Shown here piece after piece: positions 35,466 through 45,944 of a stretch of DNA of 47,364 bases (its first letter is position 1; every line of letters begins with the position of its first letter). The stretch comes from Nymphaea colorata (Eukaryota > Streptophyta > Magnoliopsida > Nymphaeales > Nymphaeaceae), in contig NW_022204749.1 in the NCBI RefSeq assembly GCF_008831285.2, positions 1-47,364 on the forward strand, written 5' to 3'. The notes below the pieces were generated by a model. The model was not told the DNA's origin. It worked only from the letters and a program-made list of their open reading frames with translations, and made no database searches. A program made the translations under genes and the position numbers.

Positions 35466-36656
35466 ATGTCAAAAAAACCACAGCCACAAAACAAGGAGAA
35501 TCCCAAAAATCGCCCTTAAATTGTAGAATAATAGAACGAGCCCTTCTTGAAGACTCTCCAGAAGAAGGTGCGCAACATCAACAAAAAACTTACCTAAATC
35601 ACCGAACTTGAAGCCAAGGAAAACCTCAAGCCAGAACAAGTGGAGAAGATCAATCGTAAAGCCGCCTTGATCGAGGAACGCGCCCGCATCGAAGAAACAG
35701 CCACCCTCTTCAAGGAGACCTACGCTGAGAATGCCGCCATCTATAGAGGCATTCAACTTCGCGAACTCGAAGTCCTCGCCAGAGCCATTGCCATCTTCCA
35801 CGCAGGCGCCAAACTCCCCGAAAGCGACAAACTCGCCAACCTCTGGCACGCGCTCGAACAAACCGAAAACTACTCCACCCTCAATGAAGTCATCACCGCC
35901 CTCAGCAACTCCCTCAAGGACTTTGCCAATGATAGAAAATTGCAGAAGGCCCTTACCGCTTACGTTTAGGAGCACGGAAACAACAAGATCGCCCCTATTG
36001 TCAGCAATGAGGCGAAGATTGTTAGTGACGTCTTGGAAGAGAAAGTCGAAGTCAAGCCTGAACCTGTTGCTGTTGCTGCTGAAAAGGCACCAGCTCCAGT
36101 GGTCGCTGAGCCCGTCCCAGCACCAGCTGTCGTGGCTACTTCAGTACCTGAGCCAAAGGTCGAAGCGCCAGTTGCTGCTGAGAAGGTGGAAGAAGCTCCA
36201 GTTGTTGCTGTTGAGGCCCAAACCACCCCTCTCCCAGAAGCTACCCAGCCTGCCAAGACTGAGGAAAAGCCTGCGGAGCAGCCCAGAGAGAAGAGACGCA
36301 ACAACAGAGGAGAGAATAACAGAGGAGAGAACAACAGAGGAGGAAGAGGAGAGTACAAGGGAGGCAACCGTGAACGTCGTGAGGGCGAGGAGCCCAGAGA
36401 GAGGAGGCAATACAAGCCAAAGTACTCTGAGAAGGAGCCCGTTCAGCAGGAGCAGCGTCAGGAGGAGAGAGACGACAGCTCTGACTCTGAGCCTGAGGTG
36501 AGAAACTTCAGAAAGGAAGAAATCAGGCAGCTTGAGGAGGAAGGATTCATCGTGATCACCAAGGCAAAGCCCAAAGCTAAGGACCAACGTGAGCAGAGAC
36601 AGGCCCATGAGCACCAGCACGGCAGAAAGCCTCATCATCACCACGGACCTAAGTGA
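35466..36656 (+). CDS. Caprin-like RNA-binding protein with RGG region
   Basis: An unbroken frame of 396 residues with no intron and no shift. N-terminal helical domain: FLKTLQKKVRNINKKLTEIT, PEQVEKINRKAALIEERARI and LKDFANDRKLQKAL, resembling the HR1 region of caprin (KKLRNLEKKKGKL...QLDAVSKYQEV). The middle is Ala/Pro/Val/Glu-rich (PAPVVAEPVPAPAVVAT). Then comes an Arg/Gly region (NNRGENNRGENNRGGRGE) with RERREGEEP, and a conserved end EEIRQLEEEGFIVITKAKPK before a His-rich tail. UGA 36654-36656. Caprins bind mRNA and sit in RNP granules. Good codon bias suggests high expression. The N-terminal likeness is moderate, so the family name is provisional. Confidence 0.7.
36299..36345. repeat. 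15-bp tandem repeat encoding Asn-Asn-Arg-Gly-Glu
   Basis: Three near-identical copies of a 15-bp unit (aacaacagaggagag) inside the RGG region of the caprin-like gene. Confidence 0.75.
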
Positions 36657-37003
36657 TACATCAAATTACCTAAATCCCAGCCAATTAAAGGATTCATTAA
36701 ACGTCATAACCGTTATTTAATCTATTTACCTTCCTTTTTTGAATTACGAAAAAAATAAAGAAAAGTGACTTTGGATTTAAATTACTAGAATAATTCGAGA
36801 AATTAGAGTAATCTGAAGGTAAAATTCAAATACATAATTGTAGTCAAGCTATCCCTAATTCCAACAATTTTCCCATCAATGATTTTCATATTACAACTAA
36901 CCTCTTCGGTCTTGTTTCTTTTTCCCCCCAGATCAAAAATTCGGCCAGTAGGGATTAAATTCAGATCTATTTTCCTATTTTACTTTTGTATAATTATTAT
37001 TCC
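36657..37003. other. A/T-rich spacer
   Basis: 347 bp between the caprin-like stop and the next ATG. Contains a C6 run followed by AG (near 36926), and a 63-codon frame that runs out of register into the next gene; neither looks like a gene. Presumably the 3' end of one gene and the promoter of the next. Confidence 0.5.
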
Positions 37004-38799
37004 ATGGGCAATCAAAATAGAAAATCTGAGAAGACAACCAACTACTTTCACGCTCAGATCGAAATCCTGAAATGGCGCGCCAACGTTGAACACAATTTCC
37101 ACGTCGCCCGCACATTTATCGTCAATCGTCACCAAGAAGGAAGTACCAACTTTTAAAAAGTTATAACAGCCCAACTCGCACATAAACCCTATATTGATCT
37201 TAAGGATTTGTAGAGATTATCATCCCAGGACCAAAAAATTGACTTATAATAAATCTTGCTCTTCGAGAAATATGAATGCTCACTAGTCGAAATGGAAGAC
37301 TCGCTTTTTATGGAAGAAAATATATATGTCCTCAGTGCTCTCCTCTTCGGCTATGAAAATATTTATAAAAAATTTAGCAACGCCTGTGTACACCCAAAAT
37401 GCTGCTTCGTCACTCACTCCGGCTAAGTCAGAGCATGGATCCACACAGACCCCACCTTCTGCCAGCCAGACTACGATCTCATCGAAAATGAAGAAAGAAA
37501 TAAGATAAAACAAGGCAACCATTATCGAAAAGTGCTCTGCAACACTGAGGCAAGCATATGTAATAGCATCCTTGAGTTAACGCTTCAATTATCTGACAAG
37601 GGATAAGACTTCATGGATTTTTATCGATAAATGAACCATTTTATCAAAAAGAATATGTACATATACCTTTATTAAGACTCCAGAATCTAAATTTCATAGC
37701 CATTAGAACCTTCATCAATAGATTTATTTATAACAACCGGCTAGTTATCAAAAATAATATAATAAGTGCTCTACAAAGAGCTTAGTCTCACAGCCAAGTA
37801 CAAAGATACCATGAAAATCGGTCCACCTCTACAAAGAGAAGCTTAAGACCAAAACTAACTAGTTCTTAGCAATCATTTTCGCTAAAATCACATAAAATCT
37901 AAGTCCCAATCCAAGGATAGCATATTCATTCAAACCAATAGAAAAGGTAAGACTTCCATTAGCTGGAGCATTCGCCATTAAGCCATCTCTAAGCCCGGCG
38001 ATCCTTTGAGAAATGCACAAACAAGTCTATTCAAACATCCCAAGTTTTAACAAGAGAAAGGAATCATCAATTCTATACAATAAAGATGCAAACTCCAAGA
38101 AAATCAGACTACTCTTCCAACAGCAATCAATTAGTATACTCGGATATCATTTTCGATAAAGAGAGCGAAAAGCCTCATGCAAACTTCGTAAATTCAGAAT
38201 GCAAGGCCGTAAAAATGAACAAATAAAATGAGCCTTCAAATTTTTGCAAAAAATTAAACCCAGATGAACGATAATGCAGTAGCAGCAACAAGTCAGTGAT
38301 CGTGAAGACCAACCAAAAAAATAATTATAAAAAAATGGTGAAATTCCACAGCCATCATCCCAGCTTTGATCGCGAAGATGCAGGCTCACATTGTGTGGAA
38401 CCAACAATCCAATAGAAAAATGACTCAAGCACCCGCTATCACTTAAACCAAAGCGTTTATGCTCATGGACATAACCGATCAGACCACTATCAAGATAAAA
38501 ATCAAGATATGAGTTCATCTGATTTTTCAAATTAAGGAAATTTTTCAAGAGCACAATTTCAATCCCGTGTGTTGACCAGAGTGGTGAGTGGCCTGGTCTC
38601 CAACAAAGACCTTGATGTCTACTAGAGCGTCGGAAGCTTCCAATCCATCGAAAAGAGCCAAATTTCAGACTATTCCGGCGTGCTGTTGGCAATGGGCCGC
38701 AGCGTAAAATATATAAACGAGCATGGAAGGCGTCGGATAAGTAAGGAGAGAGACTTATTCGGTACTAGCCAAAACGTAAAGCCGCATACGACATTTTGA
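37004..38799 (+). CDS. Unknown protein, possible N-myristoylation
   Basis: About 598 residues with a single shift near 38133. It starts MGNQNRKSEKTTNYF, which could be N-myristoylated (Gly2; basic residues 6-7; Ser at 8 rather than 6, so weaker). The N-terminal 220 residues look folded: QIEILKWRANVEHNFHVART, LEEILLFEKYECSLVEMEDS, LFGYENIYKKFSNACVHPKC, ICNSILELTLQLSDKGEDFM. The rest is Ser/Lys/Asn-rich and probably disordered (GSHCVEPTIQEKNDSSTRYH, QSVYAHGHNRSDHYQDKN) with an end rich in Arg (YINEHGRRRISKERD). UGA 38797-38799. Rich in UAR=Glu (over 20). No family known to me. Confidence 0.72.
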
Positions 38800-38875
38800 T
38801 TATGTTTTTTATACTTTCTTGAATATAACATCAGATGAGATTGCGGTTATAGTTTATAATCTCGATAAGAATAAA

Positions 38876-39774
38876 ATGACTGCCCGCAATCCATTCGCCA
38901 TCTAAAGTCGAGAGCAAGTGGTCAAATCCATCGTAAACTGGTCCCACTCCAAACAGCTCTGGACCTTTCCCAAAAAGAAGCGATTCCAGACCATCAAGTC
39001 AGAATGTCCCCGAGCCTTTTATGACCAAAATCTTAACTCTCTCAGCAATATCGAGGTCAAGTTCCCCACCAGCACACGCAAGCTCTTCACTGAGAATGGT
39101 AATTCACCCTCACCCGCCTAATATTTCCAACAATCATAAAAACCCTCAAAGGGACTATCCTTCGGATTGGGCCGAGATGTAATTCCAAAATAATGTAGAA
39201 ATGCAGATTCAGCTCCTACGTGAAGCCCGAACTCGCCAATGTCTTTATCTTGCTATGTAGGTACCAGGCCCAGACAAATATGACAAATTTGCAGGTGACG
39301 AGTAGTAAAAGACAAAGAAAGGATATTCATTGCGTCCAAAGACAGCCAACAATCGAAACTGTAGCAATAGCGTCACATAGATTTCATTGATAACAAAGAG
39401 CTTATTCAAGTGCCAAGCCCTTGCAACTATTAGATAGACTTTGACAAAAGAGGAGAGTCAAAAATAGCCAAGTTTCGGTCAGTCACTCTCGGAGGGGTCG
39501 GCCTAATGAAAAGATCAAAGAGATTCCAAGGAAGTCTAAGTTAACATCATTTTATACAGCCAAGACGCCAGGACCATCAGCCTATGAACCGAAAAAAGCA
39601 ACAAGAAGTAGCTCCATAGGGGGAAGGATTGGCTTTTCGGAACGTAAATCCTTCATTGACGAAATAGCACTTTCTCAAAAGCTTCCAGGCCCTGGAGACT
39701 ATATACTTCCTTCATAGTTTGGTCATTACAAAAAGGTGGAGCTGCGTAGTAGTCGCATAGCAACAATCGAATGA
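38876..39774 (+). CDS. SHIPPO/STPG-repeat (sperm-tail PG-rich) protein
   Basis: About 290 residues. Repeats of the Pro-Gly-Pro type: VPGPDKYDKFAGDE followed by KKGYSLRPK; TPGPSAYEPKKA followed by SSSIGGRIGFSERKS; LPGPGDYILPSEFGHYKK. KGLSFGLGRDVIPK and FRSVTLGGVGLMKRSKR are related repeat tails. Such proteins (ODF3/CIMAP and STPG families) bind axonemal microtubules. N-terminus MTARNPFAIESREQVVKSIV is charged helix. Two or three single-base shifts (near 39180, 39370 and 39540) keep the repeats in frame. UGA at 39772-39774. It converges on the SerRS gene with 28 bp between stops. Confidence 0.8.
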
Positions 39775-39802
39775 TATTTATAAATCATTGGTGGATACAC
39801 TA

Positions 39803-41235
39803 TCATTTTGCCTTTTTGAGAGATTTCGCCCGTACAAACGGTTGCAAAGGCGCAGGTATTTCTAGTTCTTGGGTTTAGTGATTGTAGAAATGCTCCAAAA
39901 AGCATGTGATTGCTCTTTGGACAGCAACAAGTGTACCGTTGAGCATATGAGGATAGTTGGTTACTGTTCCCTATCTAAACCGAGTCTATAGGAGTCTTGA
40001 TTGATAATCAGTGCAATTTGATATTGAAACTAACTCTCTAAATTTTCCTTGAGAGGGAAACCAAGCCTATAGGTCTATCTTTCGGATGGCTGGATCGTTC
40101 AGTTCTCCCGAAACTATATCAACGATTCTATAAGGAATGCCTAGTGATTGATAAAACTCTTCACTTGTCTTCAGCATTCTGTCCATCTAATTTTCGCTTT
40201 AGCTCGGCTGGCAAATGACGAATTGCTCTACTTTTTAAAATTGATGCAGCCTAAATAAGCCATGAATATCTTTTCCATGCGCTCCTGCCTCTCTCCTGAA
40301 GCAACTAGAATAGCCTCCCATTCTGATTGGCAATTTTTTTAGTTCTAAAGTTTATCCTCTGTGATAACCTGCTAAGGTTTGCTCACTTGTTGCAATAAGG
40401 CAGAGGCCATCTTCAGTGAATCTGTACATATCAGTGTTGATAGTATTGAGCTGGCAGCTATCTTTGAGCACTTCCTCCAAAATCAACGCTGGAGTTTCAT
40501 ATAGATCTATCCTTTATTCTCAAGGAACTAAAGCCCGTACTGAGCAATACCCAGAGCAAGTTTTACTCCATTTGTGCAGAGGAAGTATCCTCGATGACCG
40601 CTTACTTTTTGTCCTCTTGCTAGGTCGGATATCTTGAAGCTGTTGTTTAGATCTTGATAGCTAATTTTCGCTGGATTTTTATTTAAGGTGGCACTGCGAA
40701 ATGCTTTTTCTCAATTTCCTTGTGGTCTGTGTGTGATCTGTTTGGAGGACTGGCACTTACCACCTGGGATTAAAATACCTTAAGATTCTATTCTGGTTCT
40801 AATCCTTAGAGATGACCGTATCTTTGTGTACGGAGTTTCCTACTGTGAGTAAAAGTTGCTCAGTTGCCAACTTCGAGTCTTTCAATTGTTGTTATTTTAC
40901 ATTTTGGGTTTCTTTGATGGTGGCCAATTGTTGTTTCAGATTGTCGATTTGGTCATTCTGATTGGTTTTTACAAGATTTTTGAGGTTTTTCTTCAAGTCT
41001 TTGCCTGCTTGTTCAGGATTTATAGCTCGTAAGGTCTCAATCAAAAATAGAGATACTTTTGCGATATGTTTAGTAATTTTTATGCAATCAGGTAGCAATA
41101 AATCGCTTTAAATCGTGCCTGGATTGAAGTTTTCAAGCTGTTGAGTCCTTCTTCGCTCTTGAGAAGGTCGATGTTTATAGGGGATCTAAGACTGGAGGAA
41201 AAGTTTCTTGATAAATATCGAGTGAGGATTCTCAT
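39803..41235 (-). CDS. SARS2: Seryl-tRNA synthetase, predicted mitochondrial
   Basis: A class II synthetase that charges tRNA-Ser. The start [19 protein letters not shown] is Arg/Ser-rich with no acid, a mitochondrial presequence, and leads into [20 protein letters not shown], the usual SerRS N-terminus. The tRNA-binding coiled coil follows ([34 protein letters not shown]) with [10 protein letters not shown]. Catalytic core: [20 protein letters not shown], a motif 2 region with [26 protein letters not shown], then [20 protein letters not shown] and [18 protein letters not shown] (motif 3). UAG is read as Glu in the invariant (D/L)EAWFP. About 465 residues; a few shifts in the 40250-40850 part. 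UGA at 39803-39805. A cytosolic paralogue is expected elsewhere. Confidence 0.94.
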
Positions 41236-41354
41236 TATTAGCAGAATTAAAATGCGGATTATTTCTATTATTATCCCAGCAACAATAATCAAACCACATG
41301 CCAATATGATATTAATTGACTGCACCGTTAATAAGTTTAGATATAAATTCAAAA
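41236..41354. promoter_or_regulatory. Compact divergent promoter, SerRS / zinc finger gene
   Basis: 119 bp separate the divergent start codons of the SerRS gene (minus) and the RanBP2-type zinc finger gene (plus); A/T-rich, no gene. Confidence 0.5.
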
Positions 41355-41922
41355 ATGGATTATTTAACCCCTATCAAAGAAACCGTAGAAATTCGGAAAC
41401 AAAATCAAACTGCCTCCCAAATTCGAGAGGGAGACTGGGTCTGTCTTAACTGCAGCAATTTCAACTTTTCCTTCCGCAAGAAGTGCAATCGCTGCAAGTC
41501 TCAAACCAGATAGCAGAATGAAGCAACATCTGCCTACTCATACTACTATTACTCAAAACAGTACGTTTGCCTTCCGCTTCCCAACGAAGAACATAAGGAA
41601 TGCCACGCACGCCCACCTCTACTAACTCTCCACCTCAACACATCTTCTCGACCCCTCGCGACAACAAATAAAACCAAACTCCGCCAAAAGCTCACAAACC
41701 GAGAAGGACCTTCCAAGCGTCTCTCCTCTTGTCCGAAAGTACAATTCCCGTGAGAACACACCCTCATAATCGTGCAAAAACTCATCATCGGCAAACAGTG
41801 TTTGGGGAATTCGAGATTTCGACTAGTCAATCAGCCTGAGTAACAAAAAGTAGAAATTCGAAGAAAACGACGACGACTCTTGCGACTAGTTGTAAAGACT
41901 AATCGGGAAGATAATATTGTGA
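41355..41922 (+). CDS. RanBP2-type zinc finger protein
   Basis: About 185 residues. One RanBP2-type finger lies near residues 30-55: GDWVCLNCSNFNFSFRKKC followed by NRC, spacing C-x2-C-x10-C-x2-C with the typical GDW and CNRC. Such fingers bind single-stranded RNA or ubiquitin. The rest is Ser/Thr/Pro-rich and poorly ordered. At least one shift is needed between 41540 and 41720; the best C-terminus is YNSREN, then SANSVWGIRDFDESISLSNK, and FEENDDDSCDELERLIGKII ending at UGA 41920-41922. The segment around 41550 could also be an intron. It converges on the oligoribonuclease gene with 40 bp between. Confidence 0.78.
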
Positions 41923-41962
41923 TGATAGTAGGATACATTTATTGTTAGATTTCTGCGTAAAA

Positions 41963-42523
41963 TCACTTGAAGGCATACTGCATGTAGAAGTAGAGTTCGC
42001 CAATGCTCTCCCGGATGTCCTCAAGCGCACGGTGGGAATTTTTCTTTTTGAAGAAGAGCTGAGGATGGATGGTATTGACCACGATCTTCACCGAGCTAAC
42101 ATCCAGGATGCGGTAGTGGAGGAACTGGTTGAGCCTGGGCATGTGGTGGAAGAGGAAGAGCTTGTCCATGTGGACGAGTTTCCGCGATGGTGAGCTGACC
42201 GGGTCCAATTCCCAATCCAAGGAGGTATCCGATGATCTGCTCCTACGCCTGTTTGACCGAGATGGTGCTGGAGATGCAGCTGGCGTACAGTCCCGAGGCC
42301 TGGTGGTGGCTACTTAACAGAAGAGAGACCTGGTGTTCCATTCGTCCATGGTCTTGAGGTGCTCCTCGTCGCATTGGATGATTAGGTGCGGGCCTTCGTG
42401 CTGGTACTGCAGCTGACCGTCGGTCAGGATGCACGCAAACTCCAGGATTCGGTTCTCCAAGGGATCGAGGCCGCTCATCTCGAGGTCGACCCAGAAAAGC
42501 TGGGGCACGAAATTGATACTCAT
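41963..42523 (-). CDS. REXO2: Oligoribonuclease (REXO2/Orn)
   Basis: A 3'-5' exonuclease (DEDDh) that degrades 2-5-nt RNAs to nucleotides. It starts MSINFVPQLFWVDLEMSGLD with the first catalytic Asp/Glu pair (WVDLEMSGLD), then NRILEFACILTDG, EGPHLIIQCDEEHLKTMDEW, SGLYASCISSTISVKQAEEQ, VHMDKLFLFHHMPRLNQFLH, YRILDVSSVK, and the final box NSHRALEDIRESIGELYFYM with catalytic His and Asp. About 185 residues, normal length. Three single-base shifts (one near 42310 and two near 42180) inside otherwise intact motifs. UGA at 41963-41965. UAG in KQAEEQII falls at a Glu/Gln position. Confidence 0.93.
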
Positions 42524-42704
42524 ATCACTAATAATTATAAAAAATCACTCCGAAATTAATGCATACCCTTTGCTTTTCAACTTATGATTTATAACCATCT
42601 TTTATTATTCGCTAACTTAACGTCTCTATGAATCAAGGCTCCTTCGAAAGGATTCAAAACTAGGAACATAATCAGAACGCAGGCTTGATAGACTTAAGAA
42701 TTCT

Positions 42705-43163
42705 ATGTCGGAATCTACGAGTATATCACCTTATGAGTATCTTGCTGCTCTGCTTCGCGTATAGGAGCAAAGGTAAAATCAATGTATGATTAAACAATTT
42801 GTACTGGAGGATTCTAAATAAAGCTCTGGCCTTCCAGACAAGGAAAAATACTTCGTGATCCACGAGGAAGATGAAGAAAATTCTCGGATATAATTTGGAG
42901 AAATGAATGAAAAGTATAGCACTATCCACTATAAGCAGGGGGCTTCTTTTCTTCATCAAGATGCCGAGACCAGCGATATATTGATCAAGGAATGGCTTGT
43001 TTCTCCCGAAAAATCAGATAAAAAGAAAAAATTCGAACCATTTATACGCAAAGAAACTCCGTTCTATCTTCTAGACAAGGAAAATAAAGTTGAAGAAAAA
43101 TATCAATTTAAGAGTCATTTTCTATTTAATACGCAATAGAGCTGCATAAAAGAATCTCGATGA
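42705..43163 (+). CDS. Unknown acidic protein, 152 residues
   Basis: An unbroken frame with no intron: MSESTSISPYEYLAALLRVE, EQRENQCMIKQFVLEDSKES, GLPDKEKYFVIHEEDEENSR, HYKQGASFLHQDAETSDILI, KEWLVSPEKSDKKKKFEPFI, ending KSHFLFNTQESCIKESR and UGA 43161-43163. Seven UAR=Glu codons. The middle (RVEEQ..IEFGEMNEKYSTIHYK) looks folded, the rest charged. No family recognised. A longer upstream start at 42629 would give a different frame and is not preferred. Confidence 0.6.
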
Positions 43164-43325
43164 ATGGAACTATCAAGAATATATAGAAAAACATTGAGAT
43201 TAGGAAAGGAATTCGTTTAATGTGTAAAGGCAAGAATAAATGAAAGGCTTTATAGCTAAATTAATGATAATATTTAACTTTTATTGTTGATATGGAGAAA
43301 CTGGCAATATAAAATGCTATGTGAA

Positions 43326-44183
43326 TCAATTTCTATTTGGAGAATGCGAGAAGATGCCTGTGATCTTGAGAATGATATGTTGGCTAAGTAGGTTATGAAG
43401 TACATTGCATTTTGAAACTTTTCTCTAATTTGATGATTTCCTGGTTGTGCTTGTTTTCAAGTTCTTCATGAAGTTGCAATACTTCTGAATCAGCCTAAAT
43501 AATCAAAAAATTACTTTTCCTCCTCAGTCTTTCTCAACTTTTTCTGCTCTTCGAAGCCTTGCATAATCTTCTGGCGCAGGCTGAAAGCTCGACATCCTGC
43601 TTGGCTTGAAGCTGGCTTAGCAAGTTACGAATCTTGCTGTTCCGCATGATCATCCATTTTTCGTTCTCCTTGCGCTCAATTTCTCCGATTTGGCGCTGGA
43701 TCTTGTGTGCCCCCACATAGTCTTCCTGTTTCGCCAACTGTTCCTCAACTTTACGGAGGTTGATAATTTCGCTGGTCTAACGTTTTCCCATTGGAATGGA
43801 TTGCTCGACCACTTCTTCGAACTCTTGTCCCTCGCGCTGGTGCCTCTCCAATGTTTCGTTTTCCAGTTTCTCTGATTCTTCCTGGTACTCAAGGAACTTA
43901 GAGTCCCAGTATTTGTTGAACTCACTCATCTCCTCACAATGGGCTACTTCCACTTCCTTGCGTTCATCCTAGAAGCGTTGGACCAGTTCTCCACGTCGCT
44001 GTCTTTAGAGGTCGTTTTTCATCTTCACCAGTCTCTTTTTAACGGCCTATGCCTACATGTATTTGCCAGTCTTTTCGCATGTCTTTTGATGGGCGAACAG
44101 AATTTCCCTTTGTTATGTCAGATTTACATTGCTTATTCAAGGTTTTTTTCATCTATTGCCGGGAGTGAATAGGCCCGACTCAT
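43326..44183 (-). CDS. Conserved ciliate-type coiled-coil protein
   Basis: About 270 residues. It starts MSRAYSLPAIDEKNLEEAME; a 20-nt intron at 44108-44127 restores ILFAHQKTCEKTGKYMEAEA. The long helix KKRLVKMKNDLERQRRGELV and EFNKYWDSKFLEYQEESEKL is followed by SEIINLRKVEEQLAKQEDYV and GAHKIQRQIGEIERKENEKW, a pattern I know from many ciliate and other protist coiled-coil proteins (LRK-EQLAKQ-DYxxAHKxQ). After one shift, LRQKIMQGFEEQKKLRKTEE and a second 20-nt intron (43495-43514), LIQKYCNFMK. Beyond about 43450 the frame is uncertain; UGA at 43326-43328 closes one reading. Probably a structural ciliary or cortical protein. Confidence 0.72.
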
Positions 44184-44373
44184 ACCATTTTATTTTCCTT
44201 GCATTATTCTTATTAACGACTATAATTGATATTATAAACATCAATTACTCTTGATTAAAATCAATCAATCCTCCAAAAAGATTATTAATGATTCTTTTTA
44301 TTTGATTTTTCGTAATTTTTCTGGAACGAATAGCTTGTCGATTCGAATGGGTTTGCATTGTAATTTATAATAA

Positions 44374-45460
44374 ATGCAAATGACGCATAAGATAGACAAA
44401 ATATAGCCAAAGGAAACGCTTTTAGATCGTATTAGAATAGAAGTCAAATTGAGCACTTAAAACTCTAAAAAGGAGCAGCTTTTTCTCATCTACAATTACC
44501 TCAAGGAAACAAATGAATGCATCGAAGTCACGGTCCGAAAGTTTCTGCAAATTTAGCATCTCGTCGAAGATATGTCAGAAAAGCATGGCGGACACGTTAT
44601 CCCCGTTCTGGATTTAAATAACTCATTCCGACTAAAGCAATCGCCGTAACATTGCATGTTGCTTATCGGAGAATATTTAAACGATCTCATCAGAAACGCG
44701 CACTGCAGTCGTGACCCTAAGCTCTATGAGTTTCTTTTGCAACAGGAAGTTCATTTTCCAAATATCTAAAGATACGATAAAGTTCTTTCCGATGCAGCAA
44801 TGCTCTCCAGGAGATACCTAAACAGCATCTTTACGAGGAAGGATGCACAACTCAAGCAACCGGAATTCTAAAAGTTTTTTTAAACCCATAGAATGCTCCA
44901 AAAGACAACGGAAAGCTTCAATTAGATTGTAAAACTTACCGACATCACCACTCAACAGCAGGATGTAATTTAAGATTTGTTTGGCGCTATTCGTGAAATA
45001 AAGGGAGGTTTGGGCTTCGGCATTCAACCGATATAGTTTGCAACTCCAAAAATGAGGAAGTACATGCGCAGATTTTCAAAAATTTTGAATCAAGCCGAAG
45101 AGGCATTCATACGATGGGAGGTCTTAAATGAGACTGTAAGAGAACTACAGTGCAACCTCTACAAAGGGCTGCACGAAGATAACGCGTATTATGAATCAAA
45201 GGCCAAACAGCTGAGGAAATGGTCAAAAACCTTGGAGTTCGATTTTTTGCAGGTCGTGCAAAGGGGCGAAGAGCTAATGGAGACCATAGGGAAAAACTTG
45301 CTATTGAAGAAGGCGGAGCAGTTTGCTCTCTACGACGTTGCCTCAAACAAATAGACTGAAAAAGGAAGGAGTGAACGCGTTGATTGTTTATGTTTATACT
45401 CATTTCGGAATATTTTTTCAAATTCTTTCTTCTTTTGCAAATATCGTCCACCAAACATGA
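44374..45460 (+). CDS. Sorting-nexin-like protein (PX-like plus BAR-like)
   Basis: About 362 residues in one long frame rich in UAR=Glu, with one shift near 45350. The N-terminal part resembles a PX phosphoinositide-binding domain: CIEVTVRKFLQIEHLVEDMS (the RxF box), GGHVIPVLDLNNS, and LIGEYLNDLIRNAHCSRDPK then LYEFLLQ. The C-terminal part is a long helical region of BAR type: FEKFFETHRMLQKTTESFNE, MRRFSKILNQAEEAFIRWEV, ESKAKQLRKWSKTLEFDFLQ, VQRGEELMETIGKNLLLKKA. After the shift it ends in a hydrophobic segment (LIVYVYTHFGIFFQIL) and UGA 45458-45460. Retrieval or endosomal membrane shaping is the family role. The call rests on these motifs and is moderate. Confidence 0.6.
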
Positions 45461-45521
45461 AGATTTTTAACAATCTAATTGGCTCTCAGTTAAGATGTAC
45501 AATCATTATCCTTGAAAAAAC

Positions 45522-45710
45522 ATGGTCCTCGACTCCATCAAAAACCCTGAATTTTCTCACAAGAATAAGTCTCAATACTATCTCTCGGGCGAGCTTGGTG
45601 AAGAGCGAGTGCTTGCGTTGTAGAGAAGGATCACATCAACCAAAGATTTATTGGGTTCGTTGAGTTTTCTTACTATTTATGCTCAAATCTTTGAGGAAGT
45701 TCATTGGTGA
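45522..45710 (+). CDS. Possible small protein, 62 residues
   Basis: Open frame from ATG 45522: MVLDSIKNPEFSHKNKSQYY, LSGELGEERVLALERRITST, then SLSFLTIYAQIFEEVHW and UGA 45708-45710. One in-frame UAG falls in a helical, Glu-rich stretch, which is some support. No family, and the region after it (45711-45944) is plainly non-coding. It could be a real short gene or chance. Confidence 0.3.
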
Positions 45711-45944
45711 TCAATCGTCTATCTCCAGGCCACATTTTAGAACCTATTCAACTTTATTCCATTAATTCTTTGGAATCTGTCCAGAAAATTTTTATTTTTC
45801 AATTTCTGTTTTTCCATAAACAAACTTAATTTTGTCTGGCTTAGCATATGTAGATTCTTTATCGGAAGATTTTACGTGGATAGGCAAAGATCTATTAGGC
45901 CTATTATATATATTTCTTTGCCGTGTTATAATTAAAACTAGAAT

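Noticed and set aside
35469-36644. Long minus-strand frames across the caprin-like gene
   Set aside because: Shadows of a codon-biased, intact plus-strand gene; no recognisable protein on the minus strand.
36879-37070. 63-codon plus-strand frame with hydrophobic start
   Set aside because: Overlaps the next gene out of frame and loses coding character where the real gene gains it.
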